From contig CAZVKG010000010.1 of the NCBI GenBank assembly GCA_964627665.1, positions 1-64,000 on the forward strand: 64,000 nucleotides of DNA. The letters run 5' to 3'. Positions 42,786 to 51,841 of this stretch are shown one piece after another (position 1 is the first letter of the stretch; each line of letters starts with the position of its first letter). This DNA is from UBA1351 sp964627665 (GTDB lineage: Bacteria > Bacillota > Clostridia > Lachnospirales > Vallitaleaceae). Position numbers and translations under genes: made by a program. The notes under the pieces were generated by a model. That model searched no databases, was not told the origin of the DNA, and saw only the letters and a list, made by a program, of their open reading frames with translations.

Positions 42786-44119
42786 GCTTCATTGACCCTT
42801 TCTGCATTCGCTTGTACTTCCCTTAATTCATCGATTTCTAGAAGATCGCCCTCTGCTTCTCCCACTTTATATCCAGGTCGCGAAAGCACTTCGTCAACAA
42901 AGCATTGAACGACTTGTGGATGAAATTGAGTCCCGGCATTGTCAATCAACTCTTGAATGGCATGTTCTTTACTAAAAGCTTTCCGATACGGCCGTTCGGA
43001 AGTCATGGCATCAAAACTATCAGCAATCATTAATATTGAAGCTTCAACACTAATCTGATCCCCTGCTAATTGATTCGGATAGCCTTTACCATCATACCGT
43101 TCATGATGCTGGATAATAATCAGCGAAATTTTACGCAAGGAGTGTACACTTCCGATAATATGTCCGCCAATACTGGCATGATCTTGAATTCTTCTATATT
43201 CTTCATCCGTAAGTTTACCGGCTTTATTTAATATATCATCCGGAATTCCGATTTTTCCAATATCATGTAATAATGCTGCTTTATCAATGGTATCAATTTG
43301 ATGAGTCGTTAATTTATATGCTTTTGCAATATCCATGGCATATTGTTGAACGCGACCTGTATGCCCACCTGTATAAGCATCTTTTGCATGAAGAGCTTCA
43401 TTTAAGGCATGAATAGTATCAATCGCCATACGCTGGGAATCATAATAAAGCTTAAAGGAATATCTTGCGAGTAGAATGGGTATAAATAGAATCACGACAA
43501 TGGACTTTCCATAGGTATAATCTGCAAAAACCAAGAAAATGCCAAGTGTTCCTATGGCTAAAGAATTCACATATGAACCAAAAATATCTTTCAAAATATC
43601 CCGCGCCTTAATATCATCGAATTGAATCGAAAAATATTGGAGAAGAATAAATCCATTGATTAGCTCTTCAACGGCTAATGCAACCAGCATAATAAGTGCA
43701 AAAATAATAATGTTAAATGGCCCTTGATACAGTTGAAAAAGGACACTGGATAAGGCCATTGCTAAGGATATATTAAAAATATTAAATGCCATTTTATAAG
43801 GCGCTGTATTAAAAAAGTGCTGACGCTTATCATTTATTTCAGGAAATGAAAATAATATTCCTACTGTTACAATAATTAAAACATCAAAAGGCGTACCAAT
43901 AATAGCTGAATAAAGATAAATGGCTGTTCCTACAGACGTAGATGTCCCAGCAGATGATATCACAACAAACGATTCTGCAATAATGGCTAGGCCTGCCCAA
44001 AACAAGAGCTGTCTCCAATCACTCATTCCAAACTCTTGATAAAAAATATATGCCACTATAGCATATATAACTCCTAATATAGAATTTAATATCCTTGTTT
44101 TTTTATGTTGTGCATTCAT
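42782..44119 (-). CDS. Membrane-anchored HD-GYP phosphodiesterase
   Basis: A 445-residue protein. Residues 1 to about 205 are a polytopic membrane domain of roughly seven to eight helices. The HD-GYP domain (about 230-415) has the metal-binding HD at 285-286 in LLHDIGKIGIPDDIL, HH plus GKGYP near 340, and ADSFDAMTSERPYR. The family hydrolyses c-di-GMP to GMP. The start ATG has AAGGAG upstream. A structured leader encoding a 25-residue peptide precedes it, and DUF5317 is coupled downstream. The membrane domain suggests signal input, ligand unknown. Confidence 0.88.
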   Translation of the reverse strand: MNAQHKKTRILNSILGVIYAIVAYIFYQEFGMSDWRQLLFWAGLAIIAESFVVISSAGTSTSVGTAIYLYSAIIGTPFDVLIIVTVGILFSFPEINDKRQHFFNTAPYKMAFNIFNISLAMALSSVLFQLYQGPFNIIIFALIMLVALAVEELINGFILLQYFSIQFDDIKARDILKDIFGSYVNSLAIGTLGIFLVFADYTYGKSIVVILFIPILLARYSFKLYYDSQRMAIDTIHALNEALHAKDAYTGGHTGRVQQYAMDIAKAYKLTTHQIDTIDKAALLHDIGKIGIPDDILNKAGKLTDEEYRRIQDHASIGGHIIGSVHSLRKISLIIIQHHERYDGKGYPNQLAGDQISVEASILMIADSFDAMTSERPYRKAFSKEHAIQELIDNAGTQFHPQVVQCFVDEVLSRPGYKVGEAEGDLLEIDELREVQANAERVNEA

Positions 44120-44155
44120 TCGCTAATCTCCTTATACAAAGCCGGCATATTTTTA

Positions 44156-44233
44156 TTAAAATACTCTGTGTGCTGCGCCTGATGCTAATAAAGCCATTGC
44201 TAAACTCATTATTATACTTAAAACCTTTTTCAT
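44156..44233 (-). CDS. 25-residue leader or signal peptide ORF upstream of HD-GYP
   Basis: Read directly: ATG at 44233, stop at 44156, with a strong AGGAGG and 8-nt spacing. The peptide starts MKKVLSIIM, has a hydrophobic middle and ends ASGAAHRVF, so it looks like a signal peptide with a short C-terminal tail. There is no Cys, so it is not a typical AgrD lactone precursor. Its Shine-Dalgarno is partly paired in an 8-bp hairpin (ATATAGCC/GGCTATAT, 44236-44290). The HD-GYP gene starts 37 bp downstream. It could be a pheromone, a membrane peptide or an attenuator leader. The family is unknown. Confidence 0.55.
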   Translation of the reverse strand: MKKVLSIIMSLAMALLASGAAHRVF

Positions 44234-44235
44234 CG

Positions 44236-44290
44236 ATATAGCCTCCTGTGGGTTTTCTCTGCTTCTTTCCGCTAATAAAACAGGCTATAT
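44236..44290 (-). promoter_or_regulatory. Leader hairpin partly covering a Shine-Dalgarno
   Basis: ATATAGCC pairs with GGCTATAT in the leader RNA, taking up the last two G of AGGAGG and the spacer before the 25-codon ORF, with a further TGT/ACA stack. It may control translation of the peptide. It does not match any riboswitch consensus I know. Confidence 0.5.
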
Positions 44291-44399
44291 CCGCTTCGCT
44301 AATCTAAATATTTTAAAAATAATCATGAAATAGTTTATAAACTTAATAGTATATGCCGGCTTATGGCAAAGTTTATAAAAAACATACACCATAGACTAA

Positions 44400-44428
44400 A
44401 TTATAGTCTATTATACCCATGACGACAA
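44400..44428 (-). promoter_or_regulatory. Promoter of the leader peptide/HD-GYP unit
   Basis: On the minus strand, TTGTCG (44423-44428) and perfect TATAAT (44400-44405) with 17-bp spacing. Start near 44393 would give a leader of about 160 nt before the peptide ORF. Confidence 0.6.
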
Positions 44429-44477
44429 GGACTTTTTAATAGGTATATATCCTCATTTTGTTATTATCTTGATTTAT

Positions 44478-44508
44478 ATGAAAAGACCCCTACCATCTAG
44501 GGGTCTTT
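44478..44508 (-). terminator. Terminator overlapping the end of the DUF6171-like gene
   Basis: A strong 11-bp stem, AAAGACCCCTA with TAGGGGTCTTT and a 5-nt loop, then TTTTC in the minus direction. The upstream stem half lies inside the last codons. Confidence 0.8.
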
Positions 44509-44741
44509 GGATACGGACATCGTTGATTCTTTTTCACTGCACGCAGGATGACAAAACATCCACAAAAGGCGCACATTCCGTTTTGAAGTTTTTCACATGC
44601 TTCACACTGTAATAAACGTTGTTGATATGTCACCTGTGTACATTTCATCGCATCCGGCATCGTTTCAATATGTTTAAGGATTCCGGCTTGGATATCATCG
44701 CTACCTTTTGCAAATGCGTAGCATCGTTTACAAACCACCAC
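44490..44741 (-). CDS. Cys-rich small protein (DUF6171-like)
   Basis: An 83-residue protein with four Cys pairs or motifs: CKRC at the N-terminus, CEAC, CAFCGC and a final CPYPK. The pattern suggests one or two zinc-binding ribbons and resembles the DUF6171 family. It starts with GTG 2 bp after the GH51 stop and has no strong ribosome binding site, so it is probably translated by coupling to GH51. The function is unknown; a link with arabinofuranosidase is not obvious. Confidence 0.6.
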   Translation of the reverse strand: MVVCKRCYAFAKGSDDIQAGILKHIETMPDAMKCTQVTYQQRLLQCEACEKLQNGMCAFCGCFVILRAVKKNQRCPYPKTPRW

Positions 44742-44743
44742 TG

Positions 44744-46216
44744 CTATTCAAGAACAAGTCGAACGACTGAACACGTCGGAAGGGTCATTGTAAATCCGGA
44801 CTCTTTAAGCTCAACTTGATCAAAGGCTTCTTTTTTTACAAGCTCAGGTTCTTCAAATGTATTATAAGCATCCATTGCACCTGTTATAATGTGTCCAGTT
44901 ACTTTCTTAGGATTAAAGCCTAATGTATCTGCATCAATGAAGCGTTCTTCATGTAAATCCAGATTACATAATGTTAATACAAGGTGACCGTCCCCATTCA
45001 CCGATGCAGATTCTGTCATTGCCGGAACCTTTACGCCATCAATATCAAGATCTGGTGTTGCAATATAACTCTCAACCAACTGGTTGTCTTGATGCTCTTG
45101 ATACATATCAAAGACATGGTATGTCGGCGTTTTAATCATTTTTTCACCTTCTGTTAAAATGACTGATTGAAGTACATTCACCAGCTGGGCAATATTTGCC
45201 ATTCGAACGCGGTCTGCATGTTTATTGAATATGTTAAGATTAATTCCTGCGACTAATGCATCACGCATACTGTTTTGCTGATATAAGAATCCTGGGTTTG
45301 TCCCCGGTTCTACTTCATACCAGGTTCCCCACTCATCCACTACAAGTGCTACACGTTTTTGAGGATCATATTTATCCATGATATGACTATGCTTTGTGAC
45401 TAATTCTTCCATGCGCCATGTGTTCTTTAACAAACGATAATAATCATTTTCTGTCATTTGGGTTGCTGAACCTTTATCTTCCCAACTATTGACAAAGGTA
45501 TAGAAGTGCAAGCTTAAGCCATCCATATAGGGTCCTGCAATTTCCATAAGGACTTTGGTCCAATTATAATCATCGACATTAGGACCGCCTGCAATTTTGA
45601 AGAGTTTATTATCCCCATAGTTACGGGTATAGGTCTGATATCGGCGATAGAGGTCTGCATAGTATTCCGGTCGCATATTTCCACCACAACCCCAGTTCTC
45701 ATTACCTACGCCAAAATATTTAACTTTCCAAGCGTCTTTTTGTCCATTTTCTTCTCGAAGTTTTGCCATCGGAGATAGTCCATCAAAGGTCAGGTATTCA
45801 ACCCACTCGGACATTTCTTGAACCGTTCCGCTACCTACATTCCCATTAATATAGGGTTCACATTCTAAGAGTTCACATAAGCGCATGAATTCATGGGTAC
45901 CGAAACTATTATCTTCAACCACACCACCCCAGTGGGTATTAATCATTTTTTTGCGGTTTTCTTTGGGTCCGATACCATCTTTCCAGTGGTATTCATCGGC
46001 AAAACAACCACCCGGCCATCGAAGCAAGGGCAATCCCATTGCTTTTAAGGCTTCAACAACGTCGGTACGCATACCATCGACATTGGGAATATTCGAATCT
46101 TCACCCACATAAAGTCCTTCATATATACAACGGCCAAGATGTTCTGAAAAGTGCCCGTAAATATTTCGATCGATTTGTGCCTTTTGTTTTTTTGTATTGA
46201 TTACATATTTTTGCAT
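44744..46216 (-). CDS. Alpha-L-arabinofuranosidase (GH51)
   Basis: Intracellular retaining glycosidase releasing arabinofuranosyl residues from arabino-oligosaccharides. It has 490 residues from the ATG at 46216, preceded by GGAGG; the open frame upstream has no ribosome binding site. The acid/base Glu173 is in GVGNENWG and the nucleophile Glu295 in VVDEWGTWY, matching GH51 exactly. No signal peptide, typical of the intracellular family. It fits with plant cell-wall utilisation, as does the rhamnogalacturonan locus 6 kb away, since arabinan side chains decorate RG-I. Confidence 0.95.
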   Translation of the reverse strand: MQKYVINTKKQKAQIDRNIYGHFSEHLGRCIYEGLYVGEDSNIPNVDGMRTDVVEALKAMGLPLLRWPGGCFADEYHWKDGIGPKENRKKMINTHWGGVVEDNSFGTHEFMRLCELLECEPYINGNVGSGTVQEMSEWVEYLTFDGLSPMAKLREENGQKDAWKVKYFGVGNENWGCGGNMRPEYYADLYRRYQTYTRNYGDNKLFKIAGGPNVDDYNWTKVLMEIAGPYMDGLSLHFYTFVNSWEDKGSATQMTENDYYRLLKNTWRMEELVTKHSHIMDKYDPQKRVALVVDEWGTWYEVEPGTNPGFLYQQNSMRDALVAGINLNIFNKHADRVRMANIAQLVNVLQSVILTEGEKMIKTPTYHVFDMYQEHQDNQLVESYIATPDLDIDGVKVPAMTESASVNGDGHLVLTLCNLDLHEERFIDADTLGFNPKKVTGHIITGAMDAYNTFEEPELVKKEAFDQVELKESGFTMTLPTCSVVRLVLE

Positions 46217-46300
46217 AATAGCCTCCTTCAAAAGTTTTTGCTTTGTTTCTAAGACTATTATATCAATTAATAGCAAGTATAAAATGTCATAACCCACTAA

Positions 46301-46843
46301 CTATTTATCATTTTGTTCTTTTATCATGCGAAAGTTAGGATAATAACTCAAAATCACTTTTCCGACTAAAGCTTCTTGCGAAATATATGGATTTCCCCAA
46401 AATCGTGAATCCTCACTTTCATTCCGATTATCGCCTAAGAAGAAATAATATCCTTTGGGAACCACATAGTTTCCATAATCTCTAGGTCGCATGGATTCCT
46501 TCAAATAGGGCTCATTAAGTAGAGCTCCATTGACATAAACTTTACTATCACGTATAACCAGCTCATCACCCGGTAGGCCAATCAGTCGCTTCACATAATA
46601 TTTTTCTTCCCCGTCTTGATCAAATTCAAAGACAATGATGTCGCCTCGCTTTGGTTCATCAAATAGATAGGCTAAACGATTTGCAATCAATCGGTCTTTG
46701 ACTCTCAGTGTACTTTCCATGGATTCAGAGGGAACATATGCGTTCACAATCAATATATTGTTGACCACATAGGCAATCCCTAATGCCACGACAATCATTT
46801 TGCTCCAACTAATGACTTCCTCTTTTATCTTTGTCTTTTCCAT
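46301..46843 (-). CDS. lepB: Signal peptidase I
   Basis: A 180-residue type I signal peptidase with an N-terminal transmembrane anchor (about 14-34). It cleaves Sec-dependent signal peptides outside the membrane. The catalytic Ser41 is in VPSESMEST and Lys85 in YYVKRLIGLPGD, followed by GDNRNESEDSRFWG. I took the ATG at 46843, 8 nt after GGAG, rather than an upstream ATG without a ribosome binding site. It is 84 bp upstream of GH51. A dedicated substrate is not evident. Confidence 0.94.
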   Translation of the reverse strand: MEKTKIKEEVISWSKMIVVALGIAYVVNNILIVNAYVPSESMESTLRVKDRLIANRLAYLFDEPKRGDIIVFEFDQDGEEKYYVKRLIGLPGDELVIRDSKVYVNGALLNEPYLKESMRPRDYGNYVVPKGYYFFLGDNRNESEDSRFWGNPYISQEALVGKVILSYYPNFRMIKEQNDK

Positions 46844-46955
46844 ATCGTATTCTCCCATTATTTAATGTCATCTTTTATACGACGGCATAACCGCATTAAA
46901 TGTTCCATTATATATAACAAAATAATAAGAAAATTGTTACAGTAAAAACACATCT

Positions 46956-47519
46956 TTATTTTTTTATTTTATAAAAGCTAAAATTGGCCCATCGATACCA
47001 TTCGATAATCGGCTCACCTTCCTTACTTTCTCCCTTAAATTCAATCTCATGGATATGGTCATGATTGTAGTCATTTAGTGTGATTGATTCCAATGTGTTG
47101 ACCCCAATATAGGACCCGGTCCATTTTTTCACGAGTTGATTCTCTTCCCACGAAAAGAAGAATGGGCGCTTTGCCCATTCATAAAATTTTGTTTCTGTGA
47201 TGGTTCCGACATATAGATCCATCTGCCCGTCACCATCTATATCGCCCACATCAATTTCCCATGGATATACCTTGGAAAAGTCATTTTCATAGACAAAATA
47301 TTTTTGCCCATTTTCAATGCGATATAAGCGAATCCATTTACCCACATCTTGATTTAATTTTTGGCCGTTGGCATCTTCAATCGTCCATAAATAATGCTGA
47401 CCATCCGTTGAAAAATACTGGGCCGAATCAATAATATCTCGATCTTGATTGAGTATTGTAATTAATAGGATAAGCTCGACCAGTGCAAGGATATATAAAG
47501 CAAACTTAGTTATATGCAT
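46956..47519 (-). CDS. Membrane-anchored VCBS/EF-hand-like protein
   Basis: A 187-residue protein with an N-terminal hydrophobic helix (about 5-23) acting as anchor or signal, followed by an extracytoplasmic domain. DVGDIDGDGQMDLYVG and LNDYNHDHIHEIEF resemble the calcium-binding loops of VCBS/FG-GAP beta-propeller repeats, though only two are seen. It overlaps the end of the DUF3160 gene by 14 bp. I do not recognise a full family. A cell-surface function together with the DUF3160 lipoprotein is likely. Confidence 0.6.
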   Translation of the reverse strand: MHITKFALYILALVELILLITILNQDRDIIDSAQYFSTDGQHYLWTIEDANGQKLNQDVGKWIRLYRIENGQKYFVYENDFSKVYPWEIDVGDIDGDGQMDLYVGTITETKFYEWAKRPFFFSWEENQLVKKWTGSYIGVNTLESITLNDYNHDHIHEIEFKGESKEGEPIIEWYRWANFSFYKIKK

Positions 47520-49767
47520 CCCAATCAACTTCTTTCGGTCTTATAAGAACGTTATTCTCTTCCGGTGATATATACGAAGTCATCCATGGCATCATTTCTA
47601 AAATATTCACTTGTTCACCGGTATACTGGCTATAACTATAGTCAGCGTCGACTTCAACTTTTTCAATGCCAGCCATTGGTAACCACTCTTCTGTCGTCAT
47701 GCGTTTTCCTGATATAAACTCAAAAAAGCTATACACACTTCCTTTGGTCAAGAGTTTTTCCCCGTTCACTTCCACAATCACATAGATTTCATAGGGCATA
47801 CCTATGGCAATTTGCTCATAATACCCATCTGTGGTTCCTGCAATGTCTACAACCAAGGCCGAACTGTCTTCATCTTCAATCTCATAGCCTTCATTCCATA
47901 GCATGGCCATATAAGTAAAGTTTATGTTATCAATAAGTCCACCGATTCGACTTAAGTTTACAAATTCTTCATCGGTTAAATGTTGACCTTCTAATTCTTT
48001 AATTGAACAGGTGAGTAACACATCGAGCATTTCTCCCATGTCGACAATTGGACGCAAAACATCATCGAGGTCACTGCGGTCTTGCATCTTTTCTCTCAGA
48101 TTACTTTCTGTTGTTTTGCTTAACCACAATAGCTTAGCATATAATTCAACGTTTGGCTCAACATAGTGTTTTGTAGGCACTTCAATATCTCCGCCCATTT
48201 CCGCCATGACTTGTTTCGAATATAAAATATTATCGTATTTCAACTCTGTAAAACTTCCAAGGGCAGCTGACAAGCTTTTATGGGTCCATCCACGCGTTTG
48301 CATAAAGGGTGGCATATTTGAATCCTTTTCAAAACTTTTTGCTGCAGAATCAATGGACCACAACCAACCATGATACAAGTCTCTTTGATAAAAGCCATCA
48401 TCTAAGTTGGCCACTCTTGTTTTTGCTAAGTTCATCTCTTCATCAAACTCGGGCCATTTTTCATTGGTCGGATAATATGTATATAGAATTTCTTCTGCTT
48501 GTTCATGTCCGAAAGCTGTCAATAAATCAAAGGATGATGGTAGGGGACGCTTGAAGGGTTCAACGAGTGGTTGCATAATCGCAGCATCTAATGTAAACCG
48601 TTGTCCCATAAATTTAAATTGTTTTCCTGCTGTCGTTTGGCCTAAAATTTTGGCTACGATTTCCGGTTGACGTAACTTCAAAATCTCTTCTTCAAGTTTT
48701 GGATCATATTCCGAATCCACTAGCATCTGTATATTGGGATCTTCTCCATAGACAGATCGAATAAGGTCCACTAAATCTAAAATATGTAAATCATCCGATG
48801 TTCCTGAATATAAGCTCGTTAATTCATAGATTGTCATCCAATCATCTAAATCTTTGGCGTCTTCGTCCATTAAAAGCGTGGTCATGATTAGTGCATGTCG
48901 TACTTGGTCTAAATGAACGACTTCTTCCGACTCCGAGCCTGTTGTTAACTTGAATCCTGTATAGCCATACCACATCATCCCTCGGAAGAATTTTTCCATA
49001 TCTTCAGATAATGTATAGTGTCCGCGTACGGTAAACTGTGTATAATCAATTTTTTGTCCGAAAATTTCAGATTCTTCGTAGCCTTCAGCGTTCATAATAC
49101 GCTCTAGTTCAATCGACACTGTTTCCTTGATTTCATTAGGAACTTCAACATTTTCTCCGAGCAGGGTGTCTGCAACAGCAAAATATGCGACAATTTTTCC
49201 TAAAGATTCTTTCATGGGTTCATCTGCTCTTTCGTAGGCATCTAATGACTTTGTCATCATGCTACTTGTCAGTGCTTGAAGCCTCGGTAAGTACTCTGTT
49301 AATTCAAAATATTTCATACTCTCTGCATAAAAAATATGATACATATTTAATATGGCATCGGAAGTAATAAAAGTAGGTACATCATCATAGTCTGCCATCT
49401 CATATACTTGGTGCAATTTTAAGGGTGTCGATTGACTCGGTTTTAAAACGACAAAACCATTGTCTTCCAACATATCTTCTTGACCTTTTGTAAATCCCGT
49501 AAATTGTTCTGCATTATCTAATGAGCTTAAATCAAAGGAATAGGGTTTTACATTTGGCGAATACGAGGGAAGTGTATACTCAATTTCAGATAGACTTAAG
49601 TCATAAGTAGGTTTCCAAGCTTCACTCACTTCTTCTTGATCTACATCTTGATCTGTATTTTGACCCACTTCCTGATCCTGATTGATAACTTCATTCGTAT
49701 CATCACTTCTTTGACAACTGCTCAAAATAAGAATCATCACCATAATAACTATACTCCAGCGCTTCAT
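47506..49767 (-). CDS. DUF3160 domain lipoprotein
   Basis: A 753-residue predicted lipoprotein. After MKRWSIVIMVMILI the lipobox LILSSC gives a lipidated Cys. A Gln/Asp-rich linker follows, then a long DUF3160 region (FTGFTKGQEDMLEDNGFVV; SDAILNMYHIFYAESM; PFMQTRGWTHKSLSAAL). Its function is unknown; the family is found in surface proteins of diverse anaerobes. I took the ATG at 49767 after GGAGG. Next to the VCBS-like protein and near signal peptidase it suggests an exported complex. Confidence 0.75.
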   Translation of the reverse strand: MKRWSIVIMVMILILSSCQRSDDTNEVINQDQEVGQNTDQDVDQEEVSEAWKPTYDLSLSEIEYTLPSYSPNVKPYSFDLSSLDNAEQFTGFTKGQEDMLEDNGFVVLKPSQSTPLKLHQVYEMADYDDVPTFITSDAILNMYHIFYAESMKYFELTEYLPRLQALTSSMMTKSLDAYERADEPMKESLGKIVAYFAVADTLLGENVEVPNEIKETVSIELERIMNAEGYEESEIFGQKIDYTQFTVRGHYTLSEDMEKFFRGMMWYGYTGFKLTTGSESEEVVHLDQVRHALIMTTLLMDEDAKDLDDWMTIYELTSLYSGTSDDLHILDLVDLIRSVYGEDPNIQMLVDSEYDPKLEEEILKLRQPEIVAKILGQTTAGKQFKFMGQRFTLDAAIMQPLVEPFKRPLPSSFDLLTAFGHEQAEEILYTYYPTNEKWPEFDEEMNLAKTRVANLDDGFYQRDLYHGWLWSIDSAAKSFEKDSNMPPFMQTRGWTHKSLSAALGSFTELKYDNILYSKQVMAEMGGDIEVPTKHYVEPNVELYAKLLWLSKTTESNLREKMQDRSDLDDVLRPIVDMGEMLDVLLTCSIKELEGQHLTDEEFVNLSRIGGLIDNINFTYMAMLWNEGYEIEDEDSSALVVDIAGTTDGYYEQIAIGMPYEIYVIVEVNGEKLLTKGSVYSFFEFISGKRMTTEEWLPMAGIEKVEVDADYSYSQYTGEQVNILEMMPWMTSYISPEENNVLIRPKEVDWDAYN

Positions 49768-49800
49768 CGGCTTCCTCCTCAAATCCTTTACATCTAACGT

Positions 49801-50661
49801 TTACATTTCTCCTCTATATTTAACGAATGTGTTTTCATCTAACTCCCGAAAGGCTAGTTCTAGTTCTTCTCGTGTATTCATAACAATCGGTCCACCCCAG
49901 GCAATAGGCTCATGAATCGGTTTTGCCATAAAGAGTAAAAAGCGAATGCTTTGATCTTTCGTATGCATTACAAAGCGATCTCCTTCTGAAAATAATACGG
50001 CTTGTTTTTCTTGAATGAGCTGTTCTTCATCCGTTCCAAATGTTCCGGCCCCTTCGACGATGTAAATAAATAGCTTTTCATCTTGTGGTGTCTCGTAAAT
50101 CCATGTTTGGTTTGGTTGGACTTGAACATCAAGATAGGTTGCTTTAATAAATTTTCCTTCAAAGGCACCTTTTTGGTTTAAGTAGGTCCCGGATATAATA
50201 CGCACTGTATGTCCATCACCTTTAAGAATGGGAACTTGATCTTGCTTGATATCACCGTATAAAGGGTTTGTCATCTTATCTTTTGCCGGAAGATTTAACC
50301 ATAGTTGTGCTCCTAGCATACGCTTAGAAGCCTTTGGCATTTCCTGATGGATAATCCCTGATCCCGCCGTCATCCATTGGCATTCACCACTTAGAATACT
50401 TCCTTTGTTACCTAGGCTATCTCCATGTTCGATATCGCCTTCAATTAAATAGGTAATTGTCTCAATACCTCGATGCGGGTGCCAAGGAAAGCCTTTAATA
50501 TAGTCTTCCGGATTTCTTGAGTCAAAAGCATCCAGCATTAAAAAAGGATCATAATCTTTGGTATCATGATAACCTAAGACTCGAACAAGATGCACTCCTG
50601 CACCATCAACGGTTCTTTGACCTTGTGTTACTTTTTTTACACTTCGTATTTTTTGTGTCAT
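49801..50661 (-). CDS. Pirin family protein
   Basis: A 286-residue cupin-fold pirin homologue. The metal-binding pattern FPWHPHRGIETITY and GSGIIHQEMP is complete, and the C-terminal cupin follows. Some bacterial pirins have quercetin dioxygenase activity or bind pyruvate dehydrogenase, but neither can be assigned here. I took the ATG at 50661, 7 nt after GGAGG, over an upstream start. It is divergent from the B12-binding gene with a 114-bp spacer. Confidence 0.9.
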   Translation of the reverse strand: MTQKIRSVKKVTQGQRTVDGAGVHLVRVLGYHDTKDYDPFLMLDAFDSRNPEDYIKGFPWHPHRGIETITYLIEGDIEHGDSLGNKGSILSGECQWMTAGSGIIHQEMPKASKRMLGAQLWLNLPAKDKMTNPLYGDIKQDQVPILKGDGHTVRIISGTYLNQKGAFEGKFIKATYLDVQVQPNQTWIYETPQDEKLFIYIVEGAGTFGTDEEQLIQEKQAVLFSEGDRFVMHTKDQSIRFLLFMAKPIHEPIAWGGPIVMNTREELELAFRELDENTFVKYRGEM

Positions 50662-50699
50662 AACAACACCTCCTATCCTCATTATACGTGTTATTCCCC

Positions 50700-50728
50700 T
50701 TGTTGAAAAGTATAATTAAGAGTATAAT
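50700..50728 (+). promoter_or_regulatory. Promoter of the B12-binding/GGDEF unit
   Basis: TTGTTG (50700-50705) and perfect TATAAT (50723-50728) with 17-bp spacing, 47 bp before the start codon. Confidence 0.6.
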
Positions 50729-50775
50729 TATAAATAGCAAGCTTTACTATGTTAAGGTAATAAAGGGGGTATCTT

Positions 50776-51837
50776 ATGATAGCGCATAATAATCTAGGCA
50801 CCGTTTTACGGGAAAATCGTGACTTCATCAGTTCCGATGCCCTCAAGATGCAGTATGCACAAATGCCTGAACTTGAACCGTTTCGAACGCCTGAATTTGA
50901 CGATAAATCCTTTCGCGACACTCGATATACCGTCTTATATCTTGCCGACTCTATTACGGTAAACAGCCCCAAGCTTTTTAACAGTTATATCCGTTGGTTT
51001 ATTGATATTCTAAACGGCCTACATTTACCACTATCCTATCTAGAAGTCAGTTTAACCTCAATCGCTTCGGTTGCTAAAACCTATGTGGATGCGAAATATG
51101 GGGAAACCATTGATGAATATATCCAACAAGGACTCTCGGTCATGCATGAAAATGGTCCTGTCCCCATGAATAGTAAATCCACTTTATTGACTTGTCATAT
51201 GGAAAATTACTTAAATTTTTTACTCGAAGGAAATCGACATGCCGCTAGCATGCTTATTGATGACCTTATCGACCAGCAATTTAGTGTCGAACAAATTTAT
51301 GTAGATATTTTTCAAGAAAGTCAGTATAACCTTGGAAAACTATGGCAATCTAATCAGATTAGTGTTGCTGAAGAACATTATTGCACAGCTTCCACACAGC
51401 TAATCATGGGGCAACTATATCCTCTCATTTTTGCAACACCTAAAAATGATCGGGTTTTTGTCGGTGCCTGTATTGGTGGCGAATTACATGAGCTAGGTAT
51501 TCGCATGGTTTCCGATTTTTTTGAACTTGAAGGATGGAACTCCTATTATCTCGGTGCAAATACACCCTTGCGGGGAATCATCGATACCGTCGTTGCCAAA
51601 AAACCTGATGTCATCGGCTTATCGACAACAATGGGGTATCATATCTCTGATTTAATCAAAACTATTGATGCTATTCGAAAGAACCCCTCCTGTCAAACAG
51701 TTAAGATCCTTGTTGGTGGATATCCCTTTCTTACCGATCCGGATTTATGGAAAGAAGTTGGCGCCGACGGTACTGCGTCTAATGCAATAAAAGCAATCGA
51801 ACTAGGTAAACATCTAGTTCAGTTAGAGTCGAGGTGA
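50776..51837 (+). CDS. CarH-like cobalamin-binding sensor protein without a DNA-binding domain
   Basis: A 353-residue protein. The C-terminal half has a B12 cap helical domain (about 145-220) and a Rossmann-type B12-binding domain (about 225-350). The photoreceptor signature W-x9-E-H is present (Trp190, Glu200, His201 in LWQSNQISVAEEH), as is the cobalamin motif E236-x-H238-x2-G241 with His as likely lower ligand. Spacing resembles the light sensor CarH. The N-terminal part (1 to about 140) is not a MerR-type HTH and I do not recognise it. A GGDEF gene follows 4 bp later, suggesting that cobalamin state or light controls c-di-GMP synthesis. Ligand and light response are inferred. Confidence 0.8.
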   Translation: MIAHNNLGTVLRENRDFISSDALKMQYAQMPELEPFRTPEFDDKSFRDTRYTVLYLADSITVNSPKLFNSYIRWFIDILNGLHLPLSYLEVSLTSIASVAKTYVDAKYGETIDEYIQQGLSVMHENGPVPMNSKSTLLTCHMENYLNFLLEGNRHAASMLIDDLIDQQFSVEQIYVDIFQESQYNLGKLWQSNQISVAEEHYCTASTQLIMGQLYPLIFATPKNDRVFVGACIGGELHELGIRMVSDFFELEGWNSYYLGANTPLRGIIDTVVAKKPDVIGLSTTMGYHISDLIKTIDAIRKNPSCQTVKILVGGYPFLTDPDLWKEVGADGTASNAIKAIELGKHLVQLESR

Positions 51838-51841
51838 CACT

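Larger units (their letters stand above)
44139..44362. repeat. 12-bp inverted repeats flanking the leader-peptide region
   Basis: AAGCCGGCATAT at 44139-44150 and its perfect complement at 44351-44362 enclose the 25-residue ORF and its Shine-Dalgarno hairpin. In the transcript they can pair over about 200 nt. The inner part GCCGGC is itself palindromic. Confidence 0.6.

Noticed and set aside
44230..44400. c-di-GMP (GEMM-I or class II) riboswitch before the HD-GYP gene
   Set aside because: I looked for the GEMM core and class II signature bases on the minus strand and did not find them; only simple hairpins are present.
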